The notes beneath the pieces are model-generated. The model saw nothing but the letters and a program-made list of their open reading frames with translations, was not told the DNA's origin and did not search any database. Both the position numbers and the translations under genes were made by a program. 64,000 nt of DNA from Leucosporidium creatinivorum (taxonomy: Eukaryota > Basidiomycota > Microbotryomycetes > Leucosporidiales > Leucosporidiaceae): assembly GCA_001600635.1 (NCBI GenBank), contig BCKL01000004.1, positions 310,001-374,000 on the forward strand, given 5' to 3'. Positions within the stretch are counted from its first letter, which is position 1, and the number at the start of each line of letters is the position of its first letter. Positions 10,615 to 21,405 of the stretch are shown here, piece after piece.

Positions 10615-11608
10615 TCACCAGGGAAGCTCCTTGCCATCCCAGGCCATGAACGAGCCCGTCTTGGCACTTTCCAGCGTTTTGAGCATACCGGCGATGCTCT
10701 CCTTGGGCTCCAGCGGCGCATCCTCGCCGCCCATGTCCTGCGCCGAGCAGGGAGGATCAGCGTGTGCGCCGGCGAGGGAGGAAACCCAAGTGCAGGGAAC
10801 CAGAGACAAAGAGAAAGAAGCTCACCGTTTTGACCCATCCAGGGTGCATCAGGACGAGGTCGATACCGAGGGGCTTGAGCTCGAGGGTGAGCTTTGCGCC
10901 GAGCATGTTGAGAGCGGTCTGGCCAAGGCAGCGGCGTGAGTACTTGTCCTCGAAGGCTGAGCCTTGGGACACAAAGTCAGCCGAGCTCACCTTTGACACC
11001 GAATACGTAGGGCTTCGATCCTGGGCCTGCTTGACTCCTTCGATGCTGCCCAACCCCGAGCTCATGAGCATGATCTTCTTGCCATCTACCTCTGCGGCAG
11101 CCTTCTCCATCACCGGTACCAAAGCTCTGGCGGTCTTCAGCGGTCCAAGAACGTTAATTTCGAGGGTTTTGAGGAGATCGGCGGACATGTCGAGCGAGGG
11201 GGAGAGTAGATGCTCTCGAGATCCGTTGTAGCCGGCGTTGATGAGCAGGCGGTGGAAGGGCGGGAGAGTGGGTGCGAGGGCCTGTTCCACAGGGTAAAGG
11301 GCTGGTCAGGCAAGCGAGAGCTGAATAGCGAGCCGGCGAACTTACTGCGAGCGATTCCTCCGAGGTAAAGTCCAACTCGAACAGCTGCACCTTGTCACTT
11401 TCAGCGTTCTCCGCCAGCGCCTTCAACTCCTTAGCAGCAGAGAGATCGCGAGCCGTAGCAAGCACTCTGCATCCCTCCTTCTCCGACTGGCACAGCACGA
11501 CGTGTCAGCTATCGGCTCGCTGAGGCCCAGACAGAGGCTCACCAGCTGCCTGGCAAACTCGAGTCCTAGTCCACGATTAGCGCCGATGATGAGATAAGTG
11601 AGGGTCAT
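10615..11608 (-). CDS. short-chain dehydrogenase/reductase (classical SDR)
   Basis: Exons in transcript order: 11543-11608, 11346-11486, 10991-11281, 10826-10918, 10615-10737; 237 residues, all junctions in phase. A Rossmann start LTYLIIGANRGLGLEFARQL supplies the G-x3-G-x-G NAD(P)-binding motif (here GANRGLG). The adenine-ring motif region LLINAG and the catalytic Tyr-x3-Lys (YSVSK, with Ser in MLMSSG upstream) are present. The catalytic Lys is the last codon of exon 3. The C-terminal part contains HPGWVKTDMGG, as in the fungal C-factor/sniffer-like SDRs. Those enzymes reduce carbonyls using NADPH; the basic ATARD after strand 2 fits NADPH preference. The substrate is unknown. It is head-to-tail with the GST gene upstream in coordinate order, but nothing indicates a shared pathway. 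Confidence 0.87.
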
Positions 11609-11795
11609 GTCGAGGAGGAGCAGCGAGCAAGTGAAGCGCAGGAGGGAAAGAGGCGAGCTGAGGAATCGCCCCACATGGACACTCGGCCGACATGCGACCG
11701 ACGACCGAGGGCGATCGCCGACGACGGGTCGATGAAGAAAGCAAGGGGCACATACTATAGCACAACAAACGCGATAGAAACCGGCTACAGCACTA

Positions 11796-14191
11796 CTACT
11801 CATCACCACCGCCAACCCGCCTCCTCGCTCCCGCCCCATTCCCCGGATAAATGTCGCTCGTGTCGACCTCGGCGGGCTGCTGAGGGAAGAGAGGTGCGAG
11901 AGTGGTTGTTGGCGCGGCGACGTCGGAGCGTTTGGAAGTGATGGCGGTGTGGCAGGAAGGACACCAGGATTGGTATTGTAGCCAGGTGGTGAGGCAGCCG
12001 GCGTGGTCTGTTCGGGGGAAGCGGAGTCAGCTCTTGGTGAGTGAGCGAGAGTGTGAGCACGAGAGACTTACAGCGATGAGAGCAAGGCAAGCGACAGCGG
12101 GCCTTCATAGTCCTCTTGGCCGTCGAAGGCGTCGCCTCCCCGCCGAGTAGCGCCGGCGAGTTCCTACCCGAAGGCGAGGGCGAGTTGAACCCACTCCCAC
12201 CTCCCACACCCGCAACAGCAACGCCTTCCTCCTCCTCCATCCCCTCGAAGCAAATCGTGCACACCCAGTCCTCCTCCTTCTCCTCCTCCCTCTCCTTGCC
12301 CCCTCCCTCTCCGCCCTCCACCTCCGGAAACTCATCAAACACAACCCTCAAACACTCGACCGTCCTCCTCATCTTATCCCTCGTCTTCCCAATCGCAATT
12401 AACCTGCCTCGAATAGAGAGTAGAAGGATATGCGGCGCAGGATGGAAGAGCGAGTAAGTCGATCGAGGGAGCAGAGGGAGGAGAATGGCGAATTGAAAGA
12501 GGGAGAGGAAGGATTGAAAGAGGGAGTCCAGGTGGAGGAGGAGCCAGTGCGTTTCGAGCGCGAGGGGTGGAGGTGCGGGTGGGAAGGAAAAGTAGGCGCC
12601 GCTGCTGCTGCTCGGGCCGTGAGAGGGAGAGGGAGGGGAGGAGGAGGCCGGAGAGGTTGGAGTCGAGTGGTTGGGTGTCATAGCCGGTGAAAGGACTCGG
12701 GGAGTGGTGGAGCGCGAGGCGGATCTGCTGCTAGGGAAGAGGATGGCCGGAGGAGGCAGTGTCGGCGGAAGGATCGAGGTCGGGAGGAGGTGCTTGAGGG
12801 GTTGAACGAGCGAGAAGAGGGCGGCGAGGGTCTGTATAGGAGCACGAGGTCAGCATGGGAGCGCCAAAAGCGAGCTAGACCCGAGACCCACCTCAATGAC
12901 CACCAACAGCCTGAAGGGGCACCTCCTTCCCTCGCCCTCGACCACCTCCTCCACCATCCCGCTCACCCACCTCGCCGCGGGTACATCATTCCACCCCGAC
13001 CACTTTAGCCCTTCATTCACCATGACCGCCTCCCACCCGACCCACGCACAAACGACCGCACACCCTCCCAGCGCCGCCATCGCTCCCTTATACCTCCTGC
13101 CCAACTGTCCTCCCCTCCAACTCCACCTACTAAACCTCTTCCCCCACGTACTCCCCCTTGGCAATTCCTTTGGCAGGGGATCAGCCATCGTAGTCCGAAC
13201 GATCGAGTCCTCAACGAGCAGAGCGACGAGTTGAACGAGGCAGAGGAGGTGCATTAGGAGGGCGAAGAGGTGGAAGGGAGAGGGTCGCCACTCGAGGAGG
13301 GTGGTGATGAGGTCACGGAGGTTGGAGATCAGGAAGAGAGAGAACTCTTCGAAGGCGTCGGCGAGTTCGGAGTTGGGTGGAGGGGAAGTGAGGGCTAGAG
13401 GAGAGGGACGGGAGGGGAGGAAGAAGTCGGATGAGGGGAGCTGGGCGTCGTCTTGATTCTGTTGTGCATCCGAATGCTTGATGGCAGCGTCGGCGGCCGT
13501 ATCTGCTCCGCCGGATTGCTGAGGCCTTGGCGGAGGCGGCGAAATGGGAGGTGTAGCGGACCAGCTGGACGAAGAGTTGGCGTCCCTGCTAGTCGATCCT
13601 TTGACGGGCATAGCTTTGCGCCTAGTGGTTTCCTCCTCCTCCTTCAGGTTCCGTTGCTCGAGCGACGAAGAGGCCGAACCGTGCTCGTAGCGCGGCGTGA
13701 GCGGGGAAGGCGAGGCGGCAGCAGCATCCGCCGTGATTGCTTGTTGAGCTTCAGTGATAGCGCTGTGCTGCGGCGGTAGTTGATGCGGTGTAGGAACGAC
13801 AGTCGAGCTGATTGCGCTCTCAGTAGGGGTGAAGTCGTCCTTGGCGACTGGGAGGATGAGGTAGATGACGAGAAGCAGGGCGAGCTTGTGTCGATAATGC
13901 GCTTTCCATGCGTCCAGCGTCTGGTGTGTAGCGCAATACAACAAGGGTCAGCGATGTTTAAAAGTTGGGCTTGAGAGCGGCATGCGGGGGGAGGGCAGCA
14001 CAGGCTTCGCGGTGAGCTTTGTAGCGCTGCAGAGCAACGCCGCAGCTCTTGAGCATCGCTATCGACCTCCCGCCACTGCTCCGAATCGCGTACAGCTTGT
14101 CGGGACTGCACCCCAAGCTAGCGCCGGTTGGGAGCGAGCTCTTGAAGCGAGAGGGTGAGCTCACCTCTGGGTTTGCAGTGAAGAAGAGCAT
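11796..14191 (-). CDS. multispanning membrane protein with C-terminal RING-H2 finger (probable E3 ubiquitin ligase, RNFT-like)
   Basis: Exons in transcript order: 14165-14191, 12892-13920, 12072-12831, 11796-12007; 675 residues. Candidate membrane segments: LALLLVIYLILPV (near residue 21), FHLFALLMHLLCLVQLVALLV, AALGGCAVVCAWVGWEAVMV, LLVVIETLAALFSLVQPL and LFQSFLSLFQFAILLPLL. Between the first two lies a ~180-residue Ser/Pro/Gln-rich loop. After the last hydrophobic block, RLIAIGKTRDKMRRTVECLRVVF precedes CTIC, then a long insert, then CRLPCSHRYHAGCLTTW and CPSC. This is a complete C3-H2-C3 RING-H2 ligand set, completed only when the last intron is removed (HR|YHAGC). TM-then-RING order resembles RNFT1/2 and other ER or Golgi ligases. 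The insert between the second and third zinc ligands (about 45 residues, Gly/Ser-rich) is unusually long. Membrane topology and target are inferred. Confidence 0.78.
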
Positions 14192-14815
14192 GGCGCCTTA
14201 AGTCACAGCAGCGCCTGAAGAAGCCAGCGTTGCTGTAGCTCGAAGTCGGAAAGCGGGAGACGAGAAAACGGGACGAAGAAGAGAGGCGGCGAAGGGGCGG
14301 AGGGAAAGGCCGAGGCTTGGACGGAGAGCTGTAGCTCTATCAGCGCTCGCTAGTGCACAAAAAGCAGCTGAATCCACCAGCATAGTACTGGTTTGATACA
14401 GGGAACTTCCAACCTGCTCGGCTTCGGCGAAAGGGGTATCTGAGCTTCAGCCAACACACTCGCCAGCTACCACTTCTCGCCTCTCGCTGCATTCTCGTCT
14501 CGCTCGCTTCTTCGCCTTTCGACTCGGCTCAGAGGACTAGTCGGCTACAGCTCGATTAGAGCACAGCAGATTTACCGACCTACAGCGCAGCAGAGGCCAA
14601 CCGCACGCTCCTCCTCGCTCGCTTGAGCTCTCAACTCCCTTTCTCGCCCTTCTCCGCCTCGCTCTACATCTAGATAGCACCCAATCGCCTACAGTTCAAG
14701 CTCCGTACTCTCAAGCGGCTAGCGTAGACTCTGCTACATCTCAGCAACAGCGCGTTGCTCGCCTCCCCCTCCTCAACACGCCAGACTCGAGCGGTAGCTC
14801 CAGAGCTCCAGCAAG
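14192..14815. other. intergenic region between divergent RING and kinesin genes
   Basis: About 620 bp separating two divergent starts; presumably holds both promoters and the kinesin 5' leader. Pyrimidine-rich (cgcctctcgctgc, cttctcgcctttcg), without a clear TATA box and without a recognised gene. Confidence 0.4.
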
Positions 14816-17800
14816 ATGGTGCGTTTCTCGTATCAAGCTGTAGCTCTGTATCTCAAGCTAACCTGCCGCTACCCACAGTCGAACAACATCAAAGTCGTCT
14901 GTCGGTACGTCGCTCCAGCGCTCCAGCTCCACGCGTCCTTTGTAGCTCGCGCCGCTCACGCTCATCTTCCTTACAGATTCCGACCGCCCAACGCTCTCGA
15001 GCTGAAAGAAACGGGCGGAGAGTCGATCGTTTCGATTGATGCCGAGGGCACGACCGTCAAGATGAAGGGTCAAGAGTCGATGAAGGGGCCCGACTCGCAG
15101 GGATTCACCTTCGATAGGGCGTTTCAGATGGATACGAAACAGGAGGAAGTGTTTGAGTATGGTGTGAGGGGGATTGTTGATGGTGGGTTTGTGCTCGCTT
15201 TTGCTGGAAGGAGGGAGGGAAGCGCGCGACGGATTCGCCGAGCAGCAGCCGGCTACACCTCAACAGAGGGGCAGACCTCTCATTGGCCGGCTCCGAGAGA
15301 CTTGATTGAGTTGCGGACGATCCTCCACCAGCCTCAGTCTCTCCTCAGGCGCTGGTCGCTGCTGGGATGCAGCTCGGCGCGAGCTTGGAGGGCTCGTGGA
15401 GCAGCTCGACGCGTAGTTGGAGCATCAAGCTGACCTCTCCTTTCCCGCTAACAAGATGTCATGAACGGCTACAACGGAACCGTCTTCGCCTACGGACAGA
15501 CTGGATCTGGAAAGTCGCATACGATGATGGTGAGTGCCGAGCTTTCGCTTCTGGGGCTGCGGTCTCCTCGCCCAAGCTACAAGAGCTGATCATACTCTTG
15601 ATGCTCACAGGGACCCGACATCGACAACCACGAGATGAAGGGAATCATTCCCCGCATCACCGAGCAGATCTTCGCCTCCATCATGGCCTCCCCTCCCAAC
15701 ATCGAATACCTCGTCAAGGTCTCGTACATGGAGATTTACATGGAACGCATCCGCGATCTACTGGCTCGTTCGTCCCTTCTCGCTCTCCCTCTCTCGACGA
15801 GCCCCGCTAACGTTAGCGTCGAACAGCTCAAAACGACAACCTTCCCGTCCACGAGGACAAAGCTCGAGGTGTTTACGTCAAGGATCTTACCGACTTTTAC
15901 GTCTCGAGCTCGCTGGAAGTGTACGAGATTATGAGGCAGGGCGGAAACGCGAGGGCTGTAGCTGCGACGAGTACGTTCGGCTCGCTCTTGCTTCGCCTCA
16001 AGTGCGCTTGCTGACCTCGTCGCTTCTCTGCATCATCTCCTCGTTCTCCCTTCTTCGTCCTACCCTTCGCCGCCTCCCTCGTCATCCCTCTTCCCGCCTC
16101 AAATTTCTCGCCACTTAACAGATATGAACGCCGAATCGTCTCGCTCCCACTCCGTCTTCGTCATCACCGTTCAAGCCCGACACACCGAGACGGGCACGCA
16201 GAAGACTGGAACCCTCTACCTCGTCGACTTGGCTGGATCCGAGAAGATCGGCAAGACGGGCGCGACGGGACAGACGCTCGAGGAGGCCAAGAAGATCAAC
16301 AAGAGTCTGAGTGCGCTCGGAATGGTCATCAACGCGTTGACGGACGGCAAAGCGAGTCTTATCTCGCTCTTCTTGTCGCTCGAGAACCGCCTCGCTGACT
16401 CGCTCGGCGCTCGCTCTCGCAGTCCTCACATATTCCCTACCGCGACTCGAAGCTCACTCGCATCCTCCAAGAATCGCTTGGAGGAAACTCCCGCACCACC
16501 CTCATCATCAACTGCTCCCCCTCCTCCTACAACGAATCCGAAACGCTCTCGACCCTGCGGTTCGGAATGCGCGCCAAGTCGATCAAGAACAAGGCTCGCG
16601 TCAACGCCGAGCTCAGTCCCGCCGAGCTCAAGGCTCTGCTCAAGAAGGCGCAGCGGGATCACGCGAACGCAGGAGCTTACATCGGGCTGCTCGAGCAGGA
16701 GGTGGGCGTCTGGCGTAACGGCGGGAGCGTGGATAAGGAGCAATGGGCGACGATGGAGAAGGCGCTGGGACTTGCTCCGGGGGAGTTGGAGAAGCTCGTT
16801 GGGTCTGCGGGTGGGGCTGCACCGCCACCGCTACCGCCTAAGGCGCAGGGAAGTGGGTCGAGTACGCCGAGAGTGCCGGCGTTGGAGAGGATCGGGGAGG
16901 GAGAGACGTCCAGGCCGATGACGCCTAGTGTCGAGAGGGATGAGAGGGAGGAGTGGTTGAGGAGGGAGAATGATCTTGGTGATCAGTTGGCCAAGGCGGT
17001 GAGTTCAGCGTTGTCTCGTTCACTTCCTCCGCTGCCGTCCCTCCGCTTCGAGCTTCTGCTGACCCTCGCTCTCGCTTCTCGCCAACAGGAATCCCAAGTC
17101 ACCGACCAAGAGAAGCTCATCCGCGAGCTCCGAGACGAGGTCGCCGCGCTCAAGGAATCGGAATCCTCGGCGTCGAACGAGAACAAGAGCATGACGGGAG
17201 AGCTTTCGGACCTGCGGCTGCAGCTCGAGCGGTTGGTGTACGAGAGCAAGGAGGCGGCTATCACTACCGATGCGATGAGGGAGCAGAACTCGGACCTCGC
17301 GGGCGAGTTGGAGGAGATGAGGGTGAGTCTCGCTTTCGCTTACGCCTACCGACATTCGAGGACGAGGAGCTGACCCGCTTGTGGTGCACAACAGAAAACA
17401 ATGAACGACCTCAAGCTGTCGCAGAAGAGCGTCTCGCAGGAGGGCAAGGACAAGAAGAAGGCCGAGAAGATGGCTGCCATGATGGCTGGTCTCGACACCG
17501 TCCGTGTTCATCGCTCTCTTCTCCGCCTTCACCGCTGACCCGTTCTTTCTACAGGGAGGAATGTCCGAGAAGGAAGCCGAGATCCGCGCCTCCCTCGCCC
17601 GGCTCGACGACGCCGTCTCCGCCGACCGCGCTCTCTCGCAGGAGGACCTCGCCCTTCTTCGTCGCCAACTCGAGGAGAGCCAGATCCTCGTCCGCGAGCA
17701 GCAAGACAAGAGCAAGCAGGTGAACGAGGAGAACGAGATTCTCACGAGGAGGAAGGATGAGCTGGAGCAGAGGCTGGCGACGCTCGAGTCCGAGTACGAG

Positions 17801-19067
17801 GAGCTGCTCGGTAAGCTCAGGCTCGGTCGAGTTGTTCGGGAGCGGCTTGCTGACCTCTCGCCTCCCCCACACAGACAAGACGATCCAGAACGACGAGCGC
17901 GCCGATACCGACCTCTCGGCGAATGTTCAAGACATCAAGGTGTGTCTCGATTGCTCTTTATCTCACACTCGGGCTGACATCCCCTCGCTCTCGACAGAAC
18001 AAGCTCGAAGCACAGTACGCTATGAAGCTCGAGGCGGCTCTCAACGACGCCAGCGACCTCAAGCAGCAGCTCGAGCTCAAGGCGCAGGAGAACAAGAGCA
18101 CCACTGCTATGCTCGACCAGCTGCGAGGCAACCATGCCGAGCTCGAGCGCGCCTTCAAGATCACCGCCGCCGGCATCGAGGGCGGCAAGAGCCTCGCCGA
18201 GAGCGCAAAGGACATGGAGCGCGTACGCAAGACCATGGCTGCTCAACTCGCCGAATTTGATACGATGAAGAAGAGCCTCATGCGGGATCTGCAGAACCGG
18301 TGCGAGAAGGTGCGTTTGCGGGTGACTCGGCGCTGTCGACCCGGGCACGTAGCTGACTCCACACTTTGCTACAGGTCGTCGAGCTCGAGATCTCGCTCGA
18401 TGAGACGCAGGAGCAGTACAAGAATGTGCTCAAGAACTCCAACTCGAAGGCTCAGCAGCGCAAGATGGACTTCCTCACGCGCAACCTCGACCAGCTCACC
18501 CTTGTTCAGAAGCAGGTGCGTTGCTTAGCGAGTTCTCTACATCCTTGAGCTACCCGCTGACCCGTCGGATCTCCCACAGCTCGTGGAGCAGAACTCGTCG
18601 CTCAAGAAGGACGTCGCCATCGCCGAGCGGAAGCTCATCGCTCGCAACGAACGGATCCAGAACCTCGAGGCGCTCCTCCAAGATGCCCAGGAGAAGCTCA
18701 ACGTGCAGAACCTCAAGTTTGAGGCCCGTCTGCAGTCGGTTCGCGAGCGCCTGGATCAAGCGAGGGGTGAGTCGTTCCGCCGAGGTGGATACTGAGTAGA
18801 CGCTGACTTGTCCTCCGCTACACAGAGCAAAACAAGATTCTTCCCGCCGTCGGCAGCAATCTCAACTTTGGTCGCATCGCCAAGCCATTGCGAGGCGGAG
18901 GAGAGGCCGCCGAGCCGAGGTGAGTTTCAGCTGGTCCTCAGCCCATTGTGCTCGAAGCTAATCCTCCTCTCCTGCTTCTCACTTACAGCTCGGTCGACGC
19001 CAAGCGGTCAAGCACCTTCTTCTCTCGACCCGGCTCCTTCTTCGCCGGCGGAGGTGCTCGGTCTTAG
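14816..19067 (+). CDS. conventional kinesin (kinesin-1 heavy chain)
   Basis: Plus-end-directed microtubule motor. Seventeen exons: 14816-14818, 14879-14904, 14977-15182, 15456-15529, 15611-15767, 15827-15970, 16122-16351, 16423-16998, 17089-17322, 17395-17499, 17555-17810, 17875-17939, 17998-18309, 18375-18515, 18580-18766, 18826-18919, 18989-19067; 962 residues. Motor motifs in order: [13 protein letters not shown], the P-loop GQTGSGKS, switch [10 protein letters not shown], switch [31 protein letters not shown], and the neck-linker area. A long heptad-rich coiled coil follows, interrupted by a Pro/Gly hinge ([12 protein letters not shown]), then the tail [14 protein letters not shown] and a short Gly-rich end. 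Like other fungal kinesins it shows no light-chain-binding need. The first exon is only the ATG. The intron after DGK has a GC donor, and the 273-nt intron after GIVD ends in AAG. The last exons are duplicated downstream. Confidence 0.95.
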
Positions 19068-19471
19068 CACCCCTCCTGCATCTCCCCCATTCGGGGCTCT
19101 CCTTCATTCCGCGACCCTACTCGTTACAGCAACCCCTACACCCCCTCGATACCTCCCCTTCCGCCGACCGTCCGCTCGGCGCGCGCGAAGGGCTTATTTT
19201 AGTGATTTCCTCCCTCCCTCTTTGCGAGCTGCGTGCAAAGAGAACTTTCAAGACGTACGCTCCACTCGTATCAATCGGAGAGTGCACGCGAAAGTCGCCC
19301 CTTGGAACCTTTAGTCGCGACACGCGGCGCTCCTTTGTTCTCTTTCTTCGACCTCTTCTCCCTTGCTCTTCGCTCTCGTCGCTCAGCAAGCCACCATTCT
19401 CAACTTTGTCCACTACTCTACTGCTCTGCTACGCCTAGCCCACCTCAGACACCTCCACTTTCTCCCACACG
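19068..19471. other. spacer between kinesin and its tail-derived mini-gene
   Basis: About 400 bp, pyrimidine-rich toward its right end (ctccactttctcccacacg just before the next ATG), like other leaders in this window. No gene recognised. Confidence 0.35.
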
Positions 19472-20021
19472 ATGAGTGCCAACAATGGACTCGATCTCAG
19501 CTGCTCAGGCTGCCAAAGCGTGCGTCGATGCGTGATGCCACCCTTGTACCGCATTTCACTGACACTTTCAATCATCTTGCCCAGCTCATCGAGCAAATCA
19601 GCTCACTGAGAGCCGAGCTCGCGATCGCCGAGAAGGAGCTGCTCACGCGTAACGAGCGGATTCACTCGCTTGAGGCTATGCAGGAAGCTCATGTTCTGCA
19701 CATGGACGAGGCGGAAAAGAAGCTTTTAGACCGGATAGACAAGGTGAAAGGTAAATCGACTCGGGGAAGCGACGCTGAGCTTTTGAGAGTTCTGGGCGAG
19801 CTGGCAGTCTTTCGGCGCTCCACAGAACGTACCAGCAGGTCTCCCCCTTTCTACGATAACGCCAGCTCGGCGCATGTCTCCCAGCCCAAACAAAACGGGA
19901 AGCCAGCCGCTCCTGAGGAGAGCGCCGAGCCGACGTGAGCTCGATGGAGGCAATACGCTGCCCATGGGACGGCTGAGCTGACTCACTTCTTTCTAGAGAC
20001 TCGTGGAGCGCATGGGTCTGA
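19472..20021 (+). CDS. mini-gene derived from the kinesin tail exons (115 residues)
   Basis: Four exons (19472-19519, 19585-19750, 19826-19934, 19997-20021) splice into one open frame. Exon 1 encodes a novel start (MSANNGLDLSCSGCQS). Exons 2 and 3 are diverged copies of kinesin exons 15 and 16: LIEQISSLRAELAIAEKELL and RNERIHSLEAM against kinesin [20 protein letters not shown] and [11 protein letters not shown], then ...ESAEPT against ...EAAEPS. Intron phases are identical (0, then 1, then 2), so this is a DNA-level duplication, not a retrocopy. Exon 2 is 166 nt against 187 in kinesin; exon 3 is 109 against 94. The final exon resembles kinesin's last exon in another frame (SSFFAQRQP) but is read out of that frame and stops early. 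The product would be a short coiled coil without a motor. It may be a pseudogene or an expressed partner of kinesin; sequence alone does not decide. Confidence 0.6.
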
Positions 20022-20220
20022 GCTCTTTCTTCGCTCAGCGCCAACCTTAGTGCTTCGGCGATCAGGATGGTTGGGCCTTCACAAAAGGTTGAAAGCGGAT
20101 TGCGAGAACTAGAGAAGTGTTACAGGTGGGGTGGATCTTGTCTATTGACAAGTTTCCCAAGAGCTGACCCCTTCCGGTCTCTCCCACCTTTCTTCGCTTC
20201 CTTCATTCACTTTTATACAG

Positions 20221-20600
20221 GTCGAGACATGACTGCAGCCATCGGCTCGTATCCCTGGGACGTCGCTCACGTCAAGATCAACGAGAATTGGGCTTCCACC
20301 TTCCGTTCGGCTCTCAATGGGCCCAAGAAGTACTCGGTCGAGCAGCTGCTGTGCCTCGACCTGCTGGCCAGCGAGGGAATGCAGTCTACGCTCAGGACCT
20401 TCGATTGGATGTTCGAGGAGCCCGGGCTTAAGAGGGAGATGCTGGCTCATCTCAAGGTGAGTAGCATTGTCTGCCAAGCTCGCTCATCGCTGACCTACTT
20501 TGGCAACTCACTCGCTGTCGCCCTCGCAGGTCGTGTCTCCGCTGGTTCAGGAAGCCAAGTGAGCTTCCGGCTTTCGGTTCGGTATCGGCGCTGGACGCGG
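20221..20600 (+). pseudogene. 3' remnant of a MYND-family gene
   Basis: Positions 20221-20456 form an exon (GRDMTAAIGSYPWDVAHVKI, NENWASTFRSALNGP and LCLDLLASEGM blocks) clearly homologous to exon 4 of the MYND gene at 34285-35643 (HDMGMQLEGLLWDLPTLKIN, WPATFKAAVNGP, NVLDLLASEGM). It has the same entry and exit phases, preceded by a tatacag acceptor and followed by a gtgagt donor. A second exon-like piece from 20530 (VVSAGSG) parallels the start of that gene's last exon. No MYND finger, 19-nt micro-exon or long third exon precedes it. The frame happens to stay open from 20067 to 20960 without splicing, so a short product cannot be excluded. I read it as a truncated copy. Confidence 0.65.
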
Positions 20601-20699
20601 CGAGATGGGATAGACGCAGGGGACTTTCCGGGACCGTACATAGCCTGTTATCTGATATATAGCTACCACGAGAAGCCGTGTTGTGCGTTAATAACAAGA

Positions 20700-21405
20700 A
20701 GCTGCCGGAGAAGGAAAGCGAGCAGCCTTCGCCGAATCATCGACCGAGCCGGATTTGCGCTACAATGGCGGGCTAGCAACCAGAGAAGGAAGCTCATGAC
20801 CAAGCGTTGCTTAATGTTAGCTTCTCTCAGCCGCCTGCTAACGCAAGAGAGTAGCAGGCTCGCCGAAGCCCTTTCGGCGATGAGAAGGCGACCCCTTGAC
20901 GGGCTCGGCAACTACAAATGCATCAGAGAGCAGTACAAATCTTCTCAGAGCTTACTATGAGGTGTGATCCTGCGCTGCTCGAGGCCCACAGAGCTCTCTG
21001 CACCCGCTTTATGCTCTCTCTGCGCAATTCCAGCGAGCGAGAGAACGAGTTCGGCGATGATTGAATTGCTCACCACGACACTCGTCGCCTACCAACGAAA
21101 GTACCTAAAAAGAGTGAGGGGAAGGAGTCGAAATGTCCGTGACCAGCGAATGTGCGTTGCGAGAGAGGATACTGATAACACAAAGCATGCGTGGGAGAAG
21201 GGGAACGAGGAGGGGGGGTTGCAAATGCGAAGGTGGAGGAGGTGGAAGAGCGAGAATGAGGTATGGGGCTGCGCGGGAATAGGGAGACGGTGGATCTAAA
21301 AGAGTGCGGGTGTCGAGCGCGAAGAGTTAGGATGATAAGGACGGGAAGGAAGAGGGGGAAAGGGAGGGAGGGAAAGTCAAGGGGGAAAGAGGACGACCAG
21401 CGCTC
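20700..21405. other. intergenic, nothing recognised
   Basis: About 700 bp between the MYND remnant and the 3' end of the protease gene; the final 200 bp (21180-21390) is purine-rich (gggagggaggg-type), as expected downstream of a minus-strand gene. Confidence 0.35.

Noticed and set aside
15183-15455. The 273-nt kinesin intron as the site of an inserted element
   Set aside because: No terminal repeats, target duplication or coding signal; simply a longer intron.
20067-20960. Unspliced 297-codon frame
   Set aside because: Only the 20221-20456 part and a few residues after 20530 resemble protein; the rest reads through obvious introns and has no similarity to the MYND family.
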